Assembly: GCA_963756115.1 (NCBI GenBank)
Contig: CAVWMN010000003.1
Location: forward strand, 186,001-250,000
DNA: 64,000 nucleotides
Origin: JTS-RE37 sp963756115
GTDB lineage: Bacteria; Bacteroidota; Bacteroidia; Flavobacteriales; Flavobacteriaceae
Reading direction: 5' to 3'
Part shown: piece by piece, positions 46,526 through 54,716 of the stretch
Layout: each line of letters begins with the position of its first letter
Position numbering within the stretch: the first letter of the stretch is position 1
Notes under the pieces: generated by a model
What the model was told of the DNA's origin: nothing
Databases searched by the model: none
The model's input: the letters and a program-made list of their open reading frames with translations, nothing else
Position numbers and translations under genes: made by a program

Positions 46526-47123
46526 AAAATTGCTTCCTCCGTATTTCACTGACGTATTCCGGGGTCAGTCCCAAAAAGGATGCAATAAGGTATTGGGGTA
46601 CCCGTTGGGCGAAATCGGGGAATTGTTGCGTAAAATGAAGATAGATCTCCTCTTTGGACCATTCAAACTGATACTTTACCCGCATCAATGACGCACCATA
46701 GGCAATCTGATATAGTTTTCTAAAGTACTTTTCCAGTTCCGGAAAGCTTTCGAGGAGCTGCTCCTGGGCCCTATAGTCTATTTTTAGTACCGTTGAAGGC
46801 TCCACAGCCTGGATGAAAAATTCTGATTTCCTTTGTGAGCCATAGGCTAAATAATCCGTAATCCACCAATTCTCAATCGCAAATTGGACGGTCTGCTTTG
46901 TTCCCCCTGCTGATATAAAGTACATGTTCAAACAGCCCTTTACCGCAAAAAAATGGTTGATGCATGGTGTACCGGCGACCATTAGATGCTCTTTCTTTTT
47001 TACTTTTTGGGTTGAGAATGCCGCGAGTATTCCGGGAAAATCTAATGGATCTAAATCAACATACCGCCGTATATGCAAAAAAAGAGGGTGTTCACTATAC
47101 GATTTATCCTGGTTCATTTTCAT
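46521..47123 (-). CDS. Crp/Fnr family transcriptional regulator
   Basis: Regulator of 200 residues with an N-terminal cyclic-nucleotide-binding-like domain (KEHLMVAGTPCINHFFAVKGCLNMYF) and a C-terminal winged helix (QYLIASFLGLTPEYVSEIRRK). It lacks the cysteine cluster of Fnr and resembles the many Bacteroidota Crp/Fnr proteins that control nearby oxidative-stress or nitrosative genes. The AhpD-like gene follows it directly. Confidence 0.87.
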   Translation of the reverse strand: MKMNQDKSYSEHPLFLHIRRYVDLDPLDFPGILAAFSTQKVKKKEHLMVAGTPCINHFFAVKGCLNMYFISAGGTKQTVQFAIENWWITDYLAYGSQRKSEFFIQAVEPSTVLKIDYRAQEQLLESFPELEKYFRKLYQIAYGASLMRVKYQFEWSKEEIYLHFTQQFPDFAQRVPQYLIASFLGLTPEYVSEIRRKQFS

Positions 47124-47218
47124 ACTTCAAATTTACAAAAACCACCGAATGGTAATGCATCATTACAGCCTATGAAGTAAGTAAAAACCGGGTTCTTCAA
47201 CACGATCCATCAACCGGG

Positions 47219-47368
47219 CTGGCGCTCGTCCGTGACGGGTGCCATTCTGAAAAAAAACCTTTCTGAACAATCAACCCTTCTGACGCTCGCCTGTGACGAG
47301 TGCCATTCTGAAAAAAAAACTTTACTGAACAATCAACCCTTCTGGCGCTCGTCTGTGACGAGTGCCTT
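47219..47368. repeat. Three REP-type palindromes
   Basis: Hairpins at about 47220-47242, 47283-47305 and 47344-47366 share the form GGCGCTCGTC-TGT-GACGAGTGCC (10-bp stem with one G-T pair). The spacers between them are nearly identical (ATTCTGAAAAAAAA.., TGAACAATCAACCCTTCTG), so the unit was amplified. They abut a transposase remnant of the family that mobilises such repeats. Confidence 0.75.
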
Positions 47369-47546
47369 CTAAATAAGAAAACCCAATTTCGTCAATCTCA
47401 AAAGTAGCGTCATCTTCGGCACTATTTCTGGCGCTACGGAATTTCCATTCGGTAGGTTTCGTGACAAAACCTGCTTTATCTGGATTGTTATGTATATAAT
47501 CCAGTTTTTGCTTTATGACCGCTATACTCCATAATTTAATTGGCAT
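47322..47546 (-). pseudogene. REP-associated tyrosine transposase (RAYT), C-terminal remnant
   Basis: Only the last about 60 residues of an IS200-like RAYT remain: LWSIAVIKQKLDYIHNNP, KAGFVTKPTEWKFRSARNS and FEIDEIGF are hallmark stretches of the flavobacterial family. The HUH motif and the catalytic tyrosine region are missing and the upstream 300 bp show no trace of them. The reading frame runs out into the adjacent REP hairpin, so the tail (TRHRRAPEG) is repeat-derived. It is not functional. Confidence 0.8.
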
Positions 47547-47855
47547 TATTGTGTTGCCAAAACTGATATAGCCTATTAATAGTGTACACTACAACCGCTT
47601 ATTCAAATGGATGCTTATATGGATGGTTCATCTATGAAAGGAGACCATGATTATAAATGTCAATAGTTTAATTCATTTGACCATTAAATCTTCCAATAGC
47701 GCTATTTCTGCTGGCAATGCCGGATGATTTCAAGACTTTAAATTTTAAATAGAAGGATTACACTGAAAGCTATAAGTTTTTGCTGCCTGGCTGTTATGTG
47801 GCAGTAGCCTATGTGTGCCACCTTTGGACATGTTTAACCTTATAACAAAAGTGTC
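47547..47855. other. Intergenic, nothing recognised
   Basis: This stretch between the RAYT remnant and the next gene is AT-rich and has no gene, hairpin or repeat I can support. It may hold a promoter of the gene at 47856. Confidence 0.5.
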
Positions 47856-48425
47856 ATGAAAAAAATTGTAATCGGCTTTATAATCCTTGGACTGGCCAAC
47901 CAGGGAGTGGCTCAGAGAGAAGCAATGGAAGGATGGTTTCAAGGTATTTTGCTCACAGGTGTTACCGTGTCCCCCCTGATCAATGGGGACTATCTGACTG
48001 AAGTTCAGGCAGGGGTACATTCTCCCCTGGTGATGAACCTGGAAAACGAAGTAGCGCGATACGATGTTACCCGGTCACCCATTTACAATAAGACTGCAAA
48101 AGTGTACAAGATTGCTTTCAGGCACCCCAATGCCCGAATCCTTGCCACCTTTGACGACAAAGGAATCCTGCAATCTTCTTTTGAAAAGTTTAAAGACATT
48201 GCCTGCCCCGAGAAAGTTAGGAATGCCCTCTTTATGGAATACAAGGGGTGGAAAATGAAAAGCAATGCCTATTATGTGTACTATTCCCAGAATGGCGAAT
48301 TGCGCAAACTCTACAAGATAGAGCTCGAAAACGGTGATAAAAAACAAACTGTAAGGCTTCGCCCCGAAGGAACACTGTTGGCAGCGGATGAATTTCTCTC
48401 CCCCTTCGAATTGGTCCGGAACTAA
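47856..48425 (+). CDS. Unknown secreted protein
   Basis: Protein of 189 residues with a signal peptide (MKKIVIGFIILGLANQGVAQ). The mature part has a repeated beta-strand character (YDVTRSPIYNKTAKVYKIAF, RILATFDDKGILQSSFEKFKDI, YYVYYSQNGELRKLYKIELENG) that recalls the PepSY-like or DUF2874 style domains of Bacteroidota, but I cannot confirm this. It is transcribed alone. Confidence 0.65.
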   Translation: MKKIVIGFIILGLANQGVAQREAMEGWFQGILLTGVTVSPLINGDYLTEVQAGVHSPLVMNLENEVARYDVTRSPIYNKTAKVYKIAFRHPNARILATFDDKGILQSSFEKFKDIACPEKVRNALFMEYKGWKMKSNAYYVYYSQNGELRKLYKIELENGDKKQTVRLRPEGTLLAADEFLSPFELVRN

Positions 48426-48893
48426 ATTGGTGCCAATTAATTGAAGTTATGTGAATGCCGGAAACGGGCGTGAACTGGATTGTTCCGTTCCGCTCCTGAT
48501 AGCTGTGTAAAATAAAGCTGAGGAATATCCATAAAAATGGCCATCTAGTATCGGTTAGAGCCAGGGAAGGAATTTTTAAAAAGCCACTCTATTGAACACA
48601 TGAAAGATTCCTTTTTTGGCGCGGATTTAACGCCCAATTGATGTAGTTGTTTCGCCATGAACCGGAGTTCCAAAGAAGTACGCAAGACCCATTCAGATTA
48701 TCCCCCCAAGAACCGCCCTAGAAGTGATATGGCATTTCATACCGGTCCGATATACAGTCACCAGTGCCCAAGTATTGGCAAGTCAATTTTGAACAGTCTA
48801 CATTAAATATTTAGTATCTTAGAGTAGGAATTTACCTAAGGACGATCCGATTCCCGGGCCGGAACCGGACCGTCCTACCCAAACGATGAAGCA
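48426..48893. other. Intergenic, nothing recognised
   Basis: No gene or repeat found in these 468 bp. A TTG at 48789-48791 and TATCTTAG at 48825-48832 resemble promoter boxes of the next gene but their spacing is too long to trust. Confidence 0.45.
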
Positions 48894-50861
48894 ATGGAAA
48901 CGACAGTCTCCATGGACGGGCAATTTCTCCAACGGTTGACAGCTATTTTGGACACCCACTTGGAAGAGGAGTATTTTGGGGTAGACGAGCTAGCCCGGGA
49001 AGTCGGACTTAGTAAGTCTCAATTGCTTCGAAAACTCCAGGCCCTTAAGAACAAATCCACCTCACAGTTCATCAGGGAATACCGGCTGGAGAAAGCGGGT
49101 GAATTTCTGCAACAACAGGTAGGTACAGCAGCGGAGATCGCCTACAAAGTGGGTTTTTCAAGCCCTACCTATTTCAGCAGTTGCTTCCGTGAATACTTTG
49201 GCTATCCACCTGGGGAGGCAAAATTCCACGAACCGGGCAGCCTGAAGGGGTCCGGTGTTGAAAAAGGGCACAATATTGAGAAAGTCCAAAGTATAACCAC
49301 CAGCTGGAGAAGAAAGATTGTGTATGCCGTGTTAGGAATAGGATTCTTGTTGGCCACGTCCTTTATTATCTATCGGGCTACACAAAGCAGGATACCTATA
49401 ACTACCCAGAATACCATCGCAACGTCCAAAGAAGAAAAGTCAATTGCAGTACTCCCCTTTGCCAATATGAGCGGTGATCCCAATTTTGAATATCTCAGCG
49501 ATGGAATGACCGATGCCGTCATTTCGCGCCTCGCTGAGATACATTCCTTACATAAGGTGGTGCCTTTTACTACCATGTCTGCATATAAAGACACGGATAA
49601 GAGCATCATTGAGATCGCTTCCGAACTGGGAGTGACCCACCTGCTGGAGGGTAACGTACAAATGGCCGGGGACACGGTAAGGATCATCCTCCGACTTATC
49701 GACGGCAGGGCCGACACGTATGACTGGTCCGAGGATTACAGGGCTGTCTGGGACGTTGACGAAATATTCCGGATGCAGGCCAGCGTAGCCGAGAATGTTG
49801 CGGACAAAATGAACGCAGCGGTAACACCGGAAGAATCAGCATCCATCCGAAAGGAACCCACCAACAGCAACGAGGCATACAATCTACATCTTCAGGCCGA
49901 ATACCAGAGGGCCCGGGACAATGTTACTGGCTACGAAAATGCCGTATCCTTGTATGAAAAAGCCATTTCCCTGGATCCAAATTATGCGGATGCATACATT
50001 GGATTGGCTTATATCTGGATGGCCCGGGGACTCTGGAGGGGAATCAGCGATGAAAAACTGGCTTGGGGACAAGCGAAAGAACTTCTACAAAAGGCGCAGC
50101 AAATAGACCCCTCCAGGAAGCAAATAGAACATACCCTGTATGCGGGTTATTTTTATTTCGACTGGGATTTTGAATTAGTGGAAAAGTATTTTCAGCGCTA
50201 TTTACCGGAGCTTGATTATGGAAAAGTTTCCTGGATGGGTGATTATGCGATAAAGACCAACAGATCCGAGGAGGCGCTTGGGATAAGTGAATCATTTATT
50301 CAAAAGGAACCCCTGGTCGGAAAAAATTATGGACAAAAAGTAAGGGCCTTGATGCGCCTTGGGCGGTCCGAAGAGGCGTCGACCCTTCTAAGAGATACAG
50401 ATCCTTTATTTAATGACAATTTTCATTGCTTACGGAACTCAGCCTTTAATCATTATAATCTTGGCGAATTTGACCAATCCAGGAGCCAATTGAACAAGCT
50501 GATGAACGGATTCAAGGACAGGCCCCCACTTATACTTTGGATCAATGCCATGCTATTGGCACGCGAAGGAAAGCAAAAGGAAAGTAAAGAGCAATTGTCT
50601 GAAATAATCCAACTATATGAAAAAGGAGCCTCCGGTAGCCCCGCCTGGTTTATTGCACTTTATCACTGCACCTTTAAGGATTTTGACAATACGTTTTTCT
50701 GGTTGGAAAAATCGTATGAACGGCATGAAAGTGAGTTGATAAATTTGTTAATAGCCAACGAATTAGCACCTGTTCGCAACGATCCCCGTTACCGGAAATT
50801 ATATGAGAAGGTAGGTTTTTCGAAAGTGGTCCCCTTCATGCTTGAAGGAAAAGTAAATTAA
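48894..50861 (+). CDS. AraC-HTH / transmembrane / TolB-like / TPR fusion regulator
   Basis: Protein of 655 residues with an unusual domain order. An AraC-type DNA-binding domain is N-terminal (about 10-110, with DELAREVGLSKSQLLRKLQ and YKVGFSSPTYFSSCFREYFG). A single membrane segment follows at about 142-160. Residues of about 180-295 form a FlgO/TolB-like domain (SIAVLPFANMSGDPNFEYLSDG). The rest (about 330-640) is TPR-type helices. The DNA-binding part would face the cytoplasm and the rest the periplasm, as in a one-component membrane sensor. It is transcribed alone; targets are not evident. Confidence 0.85.
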   Translation: METTVSMDGQFLQRLTAILDTHLEEEYFGVDELAREVGLSKSQLLRKLQALKNKSTSQFIREYRLEKAGEFLQQQVGTAAEIAYKVGFSSPTYFSSCFREYFGYPPGEAKFHEPGSLKGSGVEKGHNIEKVQSITTSWRRKIVYAVLGIGFLLATSFIIYRATQSRIPITTQNTIATSKEEKSIAVLPFANMSGDPNFEYLSDGMTDAVISRLAEIHSLHKVVPFTTMSAYKDTDKSIIEIASELGVTHLLEGNVQMAGDTVRIILRLIDGRADTYDWSEDYRAVWDVDEIFRMQASVAENVADKMNAAVTPEESASIRKEPTNSNEAYNLHLQAEYQRARDNVTGYENAVSLYEKAISLDPNYADAYIGLAYIWMARGLWRGISDEKLAWGQAKELLQKAQQIDPSRKQIEHTLYAGYFYFDWDFELVEKYFQRYLPELDYGKVSWMGDYAIKTNRSEEALGISESFIQKEPLVGKNYGQKVRALMRLGRSEEASTLLRDTDPLFNDNFHCLRNSAFNHYNLGEFDQSRSQLNKLMNGFKDRPPLILWINAMLLAREGKQKESKEQLSEIIQLYEKGASGSPAWFIALYHCTFKDFDNTFFWLEKSYERHESELINLLIANELAPVRNDPRYRKLYEKVGFSKVVPFMLEGKVN

Positions 50862-50879
50862 CAACATTGACTAAATAGA

Positions 50880-51225
50880 TTTGCCAGCTTTTAAATTTTG
50901 TCAGGCTCCATGTTAAGAACACCCACATTCTCCAACTTGAATTACAGGTATTTTTCAAGGCTCCCTCCTAAGCCAGCCTTATTCGCTCGGGCTGCGAAAA
51001 CTGAAGTGCTTCGGAGGGGTCAGGTATCGAATACTGCGACTGCCCCTCTTTCGCCATACCATTATAAAAACCACATGAATGACCTGTTAACTTAGCTGAA
51101 ATGCTATGAAACCTCTGCTTACTGCTTACTTCTAATGCCCCTCCTTCGCCCATGGCTTTGAAAGGCAAGCACTGCAGACAACTACTGCCCCTTTAAAAGC
51201 AGGATTGCTTTCAGTTCGTTACATT
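50880..51225. repeat. Repeat island 2a
   Basis: Modules shared with the other islands: AGCTGAAATGCTA, CTTCGCCCATGGCTTTG and GGCAAGCACTGCAGAC, ending in TTTAAAAGCAGGATTGCTTTC. No gene. The gap 50862-51230 is otherwise empty. Confidence 0.7.
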
Positions 51226-51230
51226 TAAGG

Positions 51231-51800
51231 ATGATTCATAAAGACCTGTATTTTATAGCTATCGTACCACCCCGGGAGGTCAGGGAACAGGTAGTTGCAC
51301 TCCAGCTGGAAATGAAGCGGCATTTCAGAGCGGGCCATGCCCTTAAGTCCCCGCCCCATATCACCTTGCAAATGCCTTTTAGGCTAGCTCCTGAATTGCT
51401 TGGTAAACTGGAAAATGTGCTAAGCCATTTCGCGACCTCTCGGCAGCCATTCATTCTGGAATTGGATGGTTTTGATTGTTTTGCTCCGCGGGTCATTTTT
51501 ATCCGCGTCAGGGATCACGGGCCGGTCAAAACCCTGGCAACGGGATTGAAATCCGTTTTGCTGGAAAAGCAGATAGTGTCCGTCCGGGGTGGTGCCGCAC
51601 CGCTCCACCCCCATATGACAGTTGCCACCAGGGACCTGGACGAAGCTCGTTTTGCAACGGCCTGGGCTGCATACCAAAATCGTTCATTTAAGGAGAATTT
51701 TAAAGTGAACAGACTGATTTTGCTAAAGCATAACGGGAAATTTTGGGATACTTATACCGATTTTGAATTTGAAGGCTCCGGGGAGTTAAAACGAACATGA
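51231..51800 (+). CDS. 2H phosphoesterase (2'-5' RNA ligase family)
   Basis: Protein of 189 residues with the two HxT signatures of the 2H phosphoesterase superfamily: H43-I-T45 (PPHITLQ) and H128-M-T130 (HPHMTVATRD). Members act on 2',5'-phosphodiesters or cyclic phosphates of RNA. The gene is enclosed by repeat island modules on both sides and stands alone, so its neighbourhood does not point to a role. Confidence 0.85.
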   Translation: MIHKDLYFIAIVPPREVREQVVALQLEMKRHFRAGHALKSPPHITLQMPFRLAPELLGKLENVLSHFATSRQPFILELDGFDCFAPRVIFIRVRDHGPVKTLATGLKSVLLEKQIVSVRGGAAPLHPHMTVATRDLDEARFATAWAAYQNRSFKENFKVNRLILLKHNGKFWDTYTDFEFEGSGELKRT

Positions 51801-52047
51801 AGGCGAAAAGACATAGTGGACCATTATGTGGATAAGGCGTACTGAAACAGGAACCGGGGAATTAATCAGGGCCGGATTCTTAAAACCGGGTCTTCGCAAA
51901 ACGAATGGGATCGGGCAGGGATGTCAAAAGTATCCCTGTCCTTAGGTGACCGAATCCTGGACGACCCGGATTATCCGGCTTCTGCTGGCTGCATCGGACA
52001 CTTGTAACCCGGAAAGGCATGTTTCAAATAAAACCGGGTTATGGTTC

Positions 52048-52062
52048 GGGGTTCTAAACCCC
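52048..52062 (+). repeat. GGGG/CCCC hairpin, copy 3
   Basis: GGGGTT-CTA-AACCCC, a 6-bp stem. Confidence 0.7.
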
Positions 52063-52334
52063 GCCCCGTGTATAAGTTACTGGAACATCCGGTAAAGAAC
52101 TTGCATACTGGGTTTTGCCTTCTAAAGTTTTTAGTTTTCTTTTAGTTCCGGGGATTTCTTTTTAGATAAATGGTGTTTAGGGGCCCGGAGATTGGGAATT
52201 TCATTACACATAAGAGATCTACTTGCTTTCTGCCCCTCCTGCCCCCTTGACTTTGGAGGACAACTACTATTTTCTGCTAATAATTAACTGCTATTACCAA
52301 TTCTGACATTTTCTCAAATTCCGGTTATTATTAT

Positions 52335-52350
52335 GGGGTCTCAAAACCCC
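52335..52350 (+). repeat. GGGG/CCCC hairpin, copy 4
   Basis: GGGGT-CTCAAA-ACCCC; the loop is longer by two bases but the stem is intact. Confidence 0.7.
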
Positions 52351-52620
52351 GCCCCTCTTTAAAGTTACTGGAATATACTGCAAAAAAAATGCAAATTAGC
52401 AGGAAGGATTAAGGTGAAGTTTCCTGCCATGCCAGCGGTTCCGATAGTACCCGCATCTGCTCCTTCCTGGCGCCCATGGCTGCGAAGGGTGAAAAGATTA
52501 GGAGGACACGCACTGCAGACTGCTACTGCCCCTCCTTCGCTCATGACTTTGGAGGGCAAGCACTGCAGCTTCCACCTGTCAACTTAAATGGCAATATTTT
52601 CAAATACTCGTTTCGGTACT

Positions 52621-52634
52621 GGGGTCTCAACCCC
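52621..52634 (+). repeat. GGGG/CCCC hairpin, copy 5
   Basis: GGGGT-CTCA-ACCCC; in the first unit of the 666-bp tandem. Confidence 0.7.
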
Positions 52635-52982
52635 GCCCCATTTTCAAGTTAGGGCTACATCCTGCAAATAACAAGCGGAGTAATTCCTGGATTTAAAGTG
52701 GGCAGATTTCCCGTATGACCGGGGTTGCTCTTACTGTGGAGCGGGAAACGCTTTAAGCCATTAAACGTACTTACTTTACAAATCCGAAATTTGCAGATAG
52801 CTGTTACCCTCTTTCGCCTTTATAAAAGTTGATTGAATGACCTGTTAATTTAGCTGAAATGCTACTGAACCTCTGTTTACTGATACCTGCTACTGCCAAC
52901 TTTAAAAAAAACGGGATTGCTTTCCCTGCTGCCACCGGCAAAGACTAAAAACATCCATAGATTAACTTTTTATCCCTTTTTG

Positions 52983-53130
52983 CTTGTCCAAAAAGGAATG
53001 CAAAAAAGACACCTTCTCCGCAGGTATTTTTCCGCAAAGCGGAAAACCGGCTCAGAAACTTCGCCACCACGCCTTGGCGTGGCGGTACCATTCGAAGCTT
53101 TCTTCGCCTATACTTCGGATAAGGGTAGCC
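52983..53130 (+). repeat. Dispersed element, copy 5
   Basis: Complete element with all three internal hairpins. It differs from island 1 copies by AAAGC in place of ACAGC in the TTCCGC hairpin loop. Confidence 0.85.
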
Positions 53131-53287
53131 CTGCCCTCAGCCACTTGTCCGGTCAGGCCATTACACCTACTCAATTTTGAAAAAGCAAAATTTCCGCGTA
53201 CCTCCTCCCATTGCTTCCCAGGGCAGGCACTGCAGCTTCCACCTGTCAACTTAAATGGCAATATTTTCAACTACTCGTTTCGGTACT

Positions 53288-53301
53288 GGGGTCTCAACCC
53301 C
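53288..53301 (+). repeat. GGGG/CCCC hairpin, copy 6
   Basis: Same form as copy 5; in the second unit of the tandem. Confidence 0.7.
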
Positions 53302-53649
53302 GCCCCACTTTCAAGTTAGGGCTACATCCTGCAAATAACAAGCGGAGTAATTCCTGGATTTAAAGTGGGCAGATTTCCCGTATGACCGGGGTTGCTCTTA
53401 CTGTGGAGCGGGAAACGCTTTAAGCCATTACGCGTACTTACTTTACAAATCCGAAATTTGCAGATAGCTGTTACCCTCTTTCGCCTTTATAAAAGTTGAT
53501 TGAATGACCTGTTAATTTAGCTGAAATGCTACTGAACCTCTGTTTACTGATACCTGCTACTGCCAACTTTAAAAAAAACGGGATTGCTTTCCCTGCTACC
53601 ACCTGCAAAGACTAAAAACATCCATAGATTAACTTTTTATCCCTTTTTG

Positions 53650-53793
53650 CTTGTCCAAAAAGGAATGCAAAAAAGACACCTTCTCCGCAGGTATTTTTCC
53701 GCAAGCGGAAAACCGGCTCAGAAACTTCGCCACCACGCCTTGGCGTGGCGGTACCATTCGAAGCTTTCTTCGCCTATTCGGATAAGGGTAGCC
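53650..53793 (+). repeat. Dispersed element, copy 6
   Basis: Complete element in the second tandem unit, with two small deletions (one in the TTCCGC hairpin loop and one in the right end). Confidence 0.85.
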
Positions 53794-53949
53794 CTGCCCT
53801 CAGCCATTTGTCCGGTCAGGCCATTACACCTACTCAATTTGAAAAAGCAAAATTTCCGCGTACCTCCTCCCATTGCTTCCCAGGGCATGCACTGCAGATT
53901 CCACCTGTCAACTAAAATGGCAATATTTTCAAATACTCGTTTCGGTACT

Positions 53950-53962
53950 GGGGTCTCAGCCC
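53950..53962 (+). repeat. GGGG/CCCC hairpin, copy 7 (degenerate)
   Basis: GGGG-TCTCAG-CCC then AACCCC; the stem is weakened by an inserted AA. Confidence 0.55.
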
Positions 53963-54268
53963 AACCCCGCTCTTAAGTTAGTGTTACTTACTGCAAAGTA
54001 CATGCGGATTAATTCCTGGGATCTAAATTTGTCGGAAATTTATTGCTGACCCGGGGTATGCTATTGAGGGAGCCGGAAGTAAATCTGACTTAGGCCTACC
54101 CTTTACACTTCCGGGGAGGACGTAGAACTCCTGTTTGCTTTGGAGCTACAAAAGACCGCTGCATACTGATAACTGTTACTGCCAACTTTAAAAAAAACGG
54201 GATTGCTTTCCCTGCTGCCCCCGGCAAAGACTAAAAACATCCATAGATTAACTTTTTATCACTTTTTG

Positions 54269-54335
54269 CTTGTCCAGAAGGAATGCAAAAATGTCTGGTT
54301 CTCTGCAGGTATTTTGCCTCGGCGGAAAACCAGCT
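54269..54335 (+). repeat. Dispersed element, copy 7 (decayed)
   Basis: The start (CTTGTCCAGAAGGAATGCAAAA) and the GCGGAAAACCAGCT end are recognisable, but the middle has diverged and the right half is missing. Confidence 0.65.
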
Positions 54336-54443
54336 AACCCCCGGCATAGGGTGCTGTTTTAAAGGGCTGAAAAAAAAAATATAATTTTTTCAGGAGTTTC
54401 CAGCACTGGGTTGTTTTATATATGTAACCAAACAAAATTGATC

Positions 54444-54587
54444 ATGAAGAACATTGTGTCAGACAAAGCGGTAGTATTAGAACAAGATGAAGAAATAAAA
54501 AAAATATTTGAGAACAACGATAAAATTTTAAAAAGCCTTATCGTATTTTCAATTATAGAGATGGTGTTGTTAATGGCAATGTTATAA
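54444..54587 (+). CDS. 47-residue ORF, possible small membrane protein
   Basis: This short frame (MKNIVSDKAVVLEQDEEIKK...) has an acidic/lysine N-terminal half and a hydrophobic C-terminal half (LIVFSIIEMVLLMAML), the shape of a small membrane-associated protein. The ATG follows an AT-rich stretch that could hold a promoter, and a strong hairpin terminator follows at 54631-54683. It sits between the repeat island and the convergent TonB receptor gene. No family is recognised and it could be chance. Confidence 0.4.
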   Translation: MKNIVSDKAVVLEQDEEIKKIFENNDKILKSLIVFSIIEMVLLMAML

Positions 54588-54630
54588 GATAAACAGTGTT
54601 AAAATTTCTACACAATCATACTAATGAACG

Positions 54631-54683
54631 ATCCCTTGATCAACCAAAAAAGCAGGGCTTCAGTTTTGGTTTTTTTAAGGGAT
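54631..54683. terminator. Bidirectional hairpin terminator
   Basis: AACCAAAA (54642-54649) pairs with TTTTGGTT (54664-54671) followed by a T-run to 54676; outer arms ATCCCTT (54631-54637) and AAGGGAT (54677-54683) extend it. It lies between the small ORF and the convergent receptor gene, so it may end both. Confidence 0.7.
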
Positions 54684-54716
54684 TGTTTTATTGAAACCCC
54701 TAACACGCATTACATT

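Larger units (their letters stand above)
51990..54350. repeat. Repeat island 2b (non-coding, tandem)
   Basis: The gap 51801-54443 holds no supported gene except the small ORF at its end. It has two full units and one partial of an about 666-bp tandem repeat (52561-53226, 53227-53888, then 53889 onward), five GGGG/CCCC hairpins and dispersed elements 5, 6 and 7. 51801-51990 is unrelated single-copy sequence as far as I can see. Confidence 0.85.

Noticed and set aside
47219..47368. Three regularly spaced palindromes as a possible CRISPR array
   Set aside because: The spacers are nearly identical to each other, which is the opposite of CRISPR, and a RAYT remnant explains them.
52917..53976. Frames of 87-130 codons in island 2b
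   Set aside because: Same repeat-derived words in different frames; no ribosome-binding or family support.
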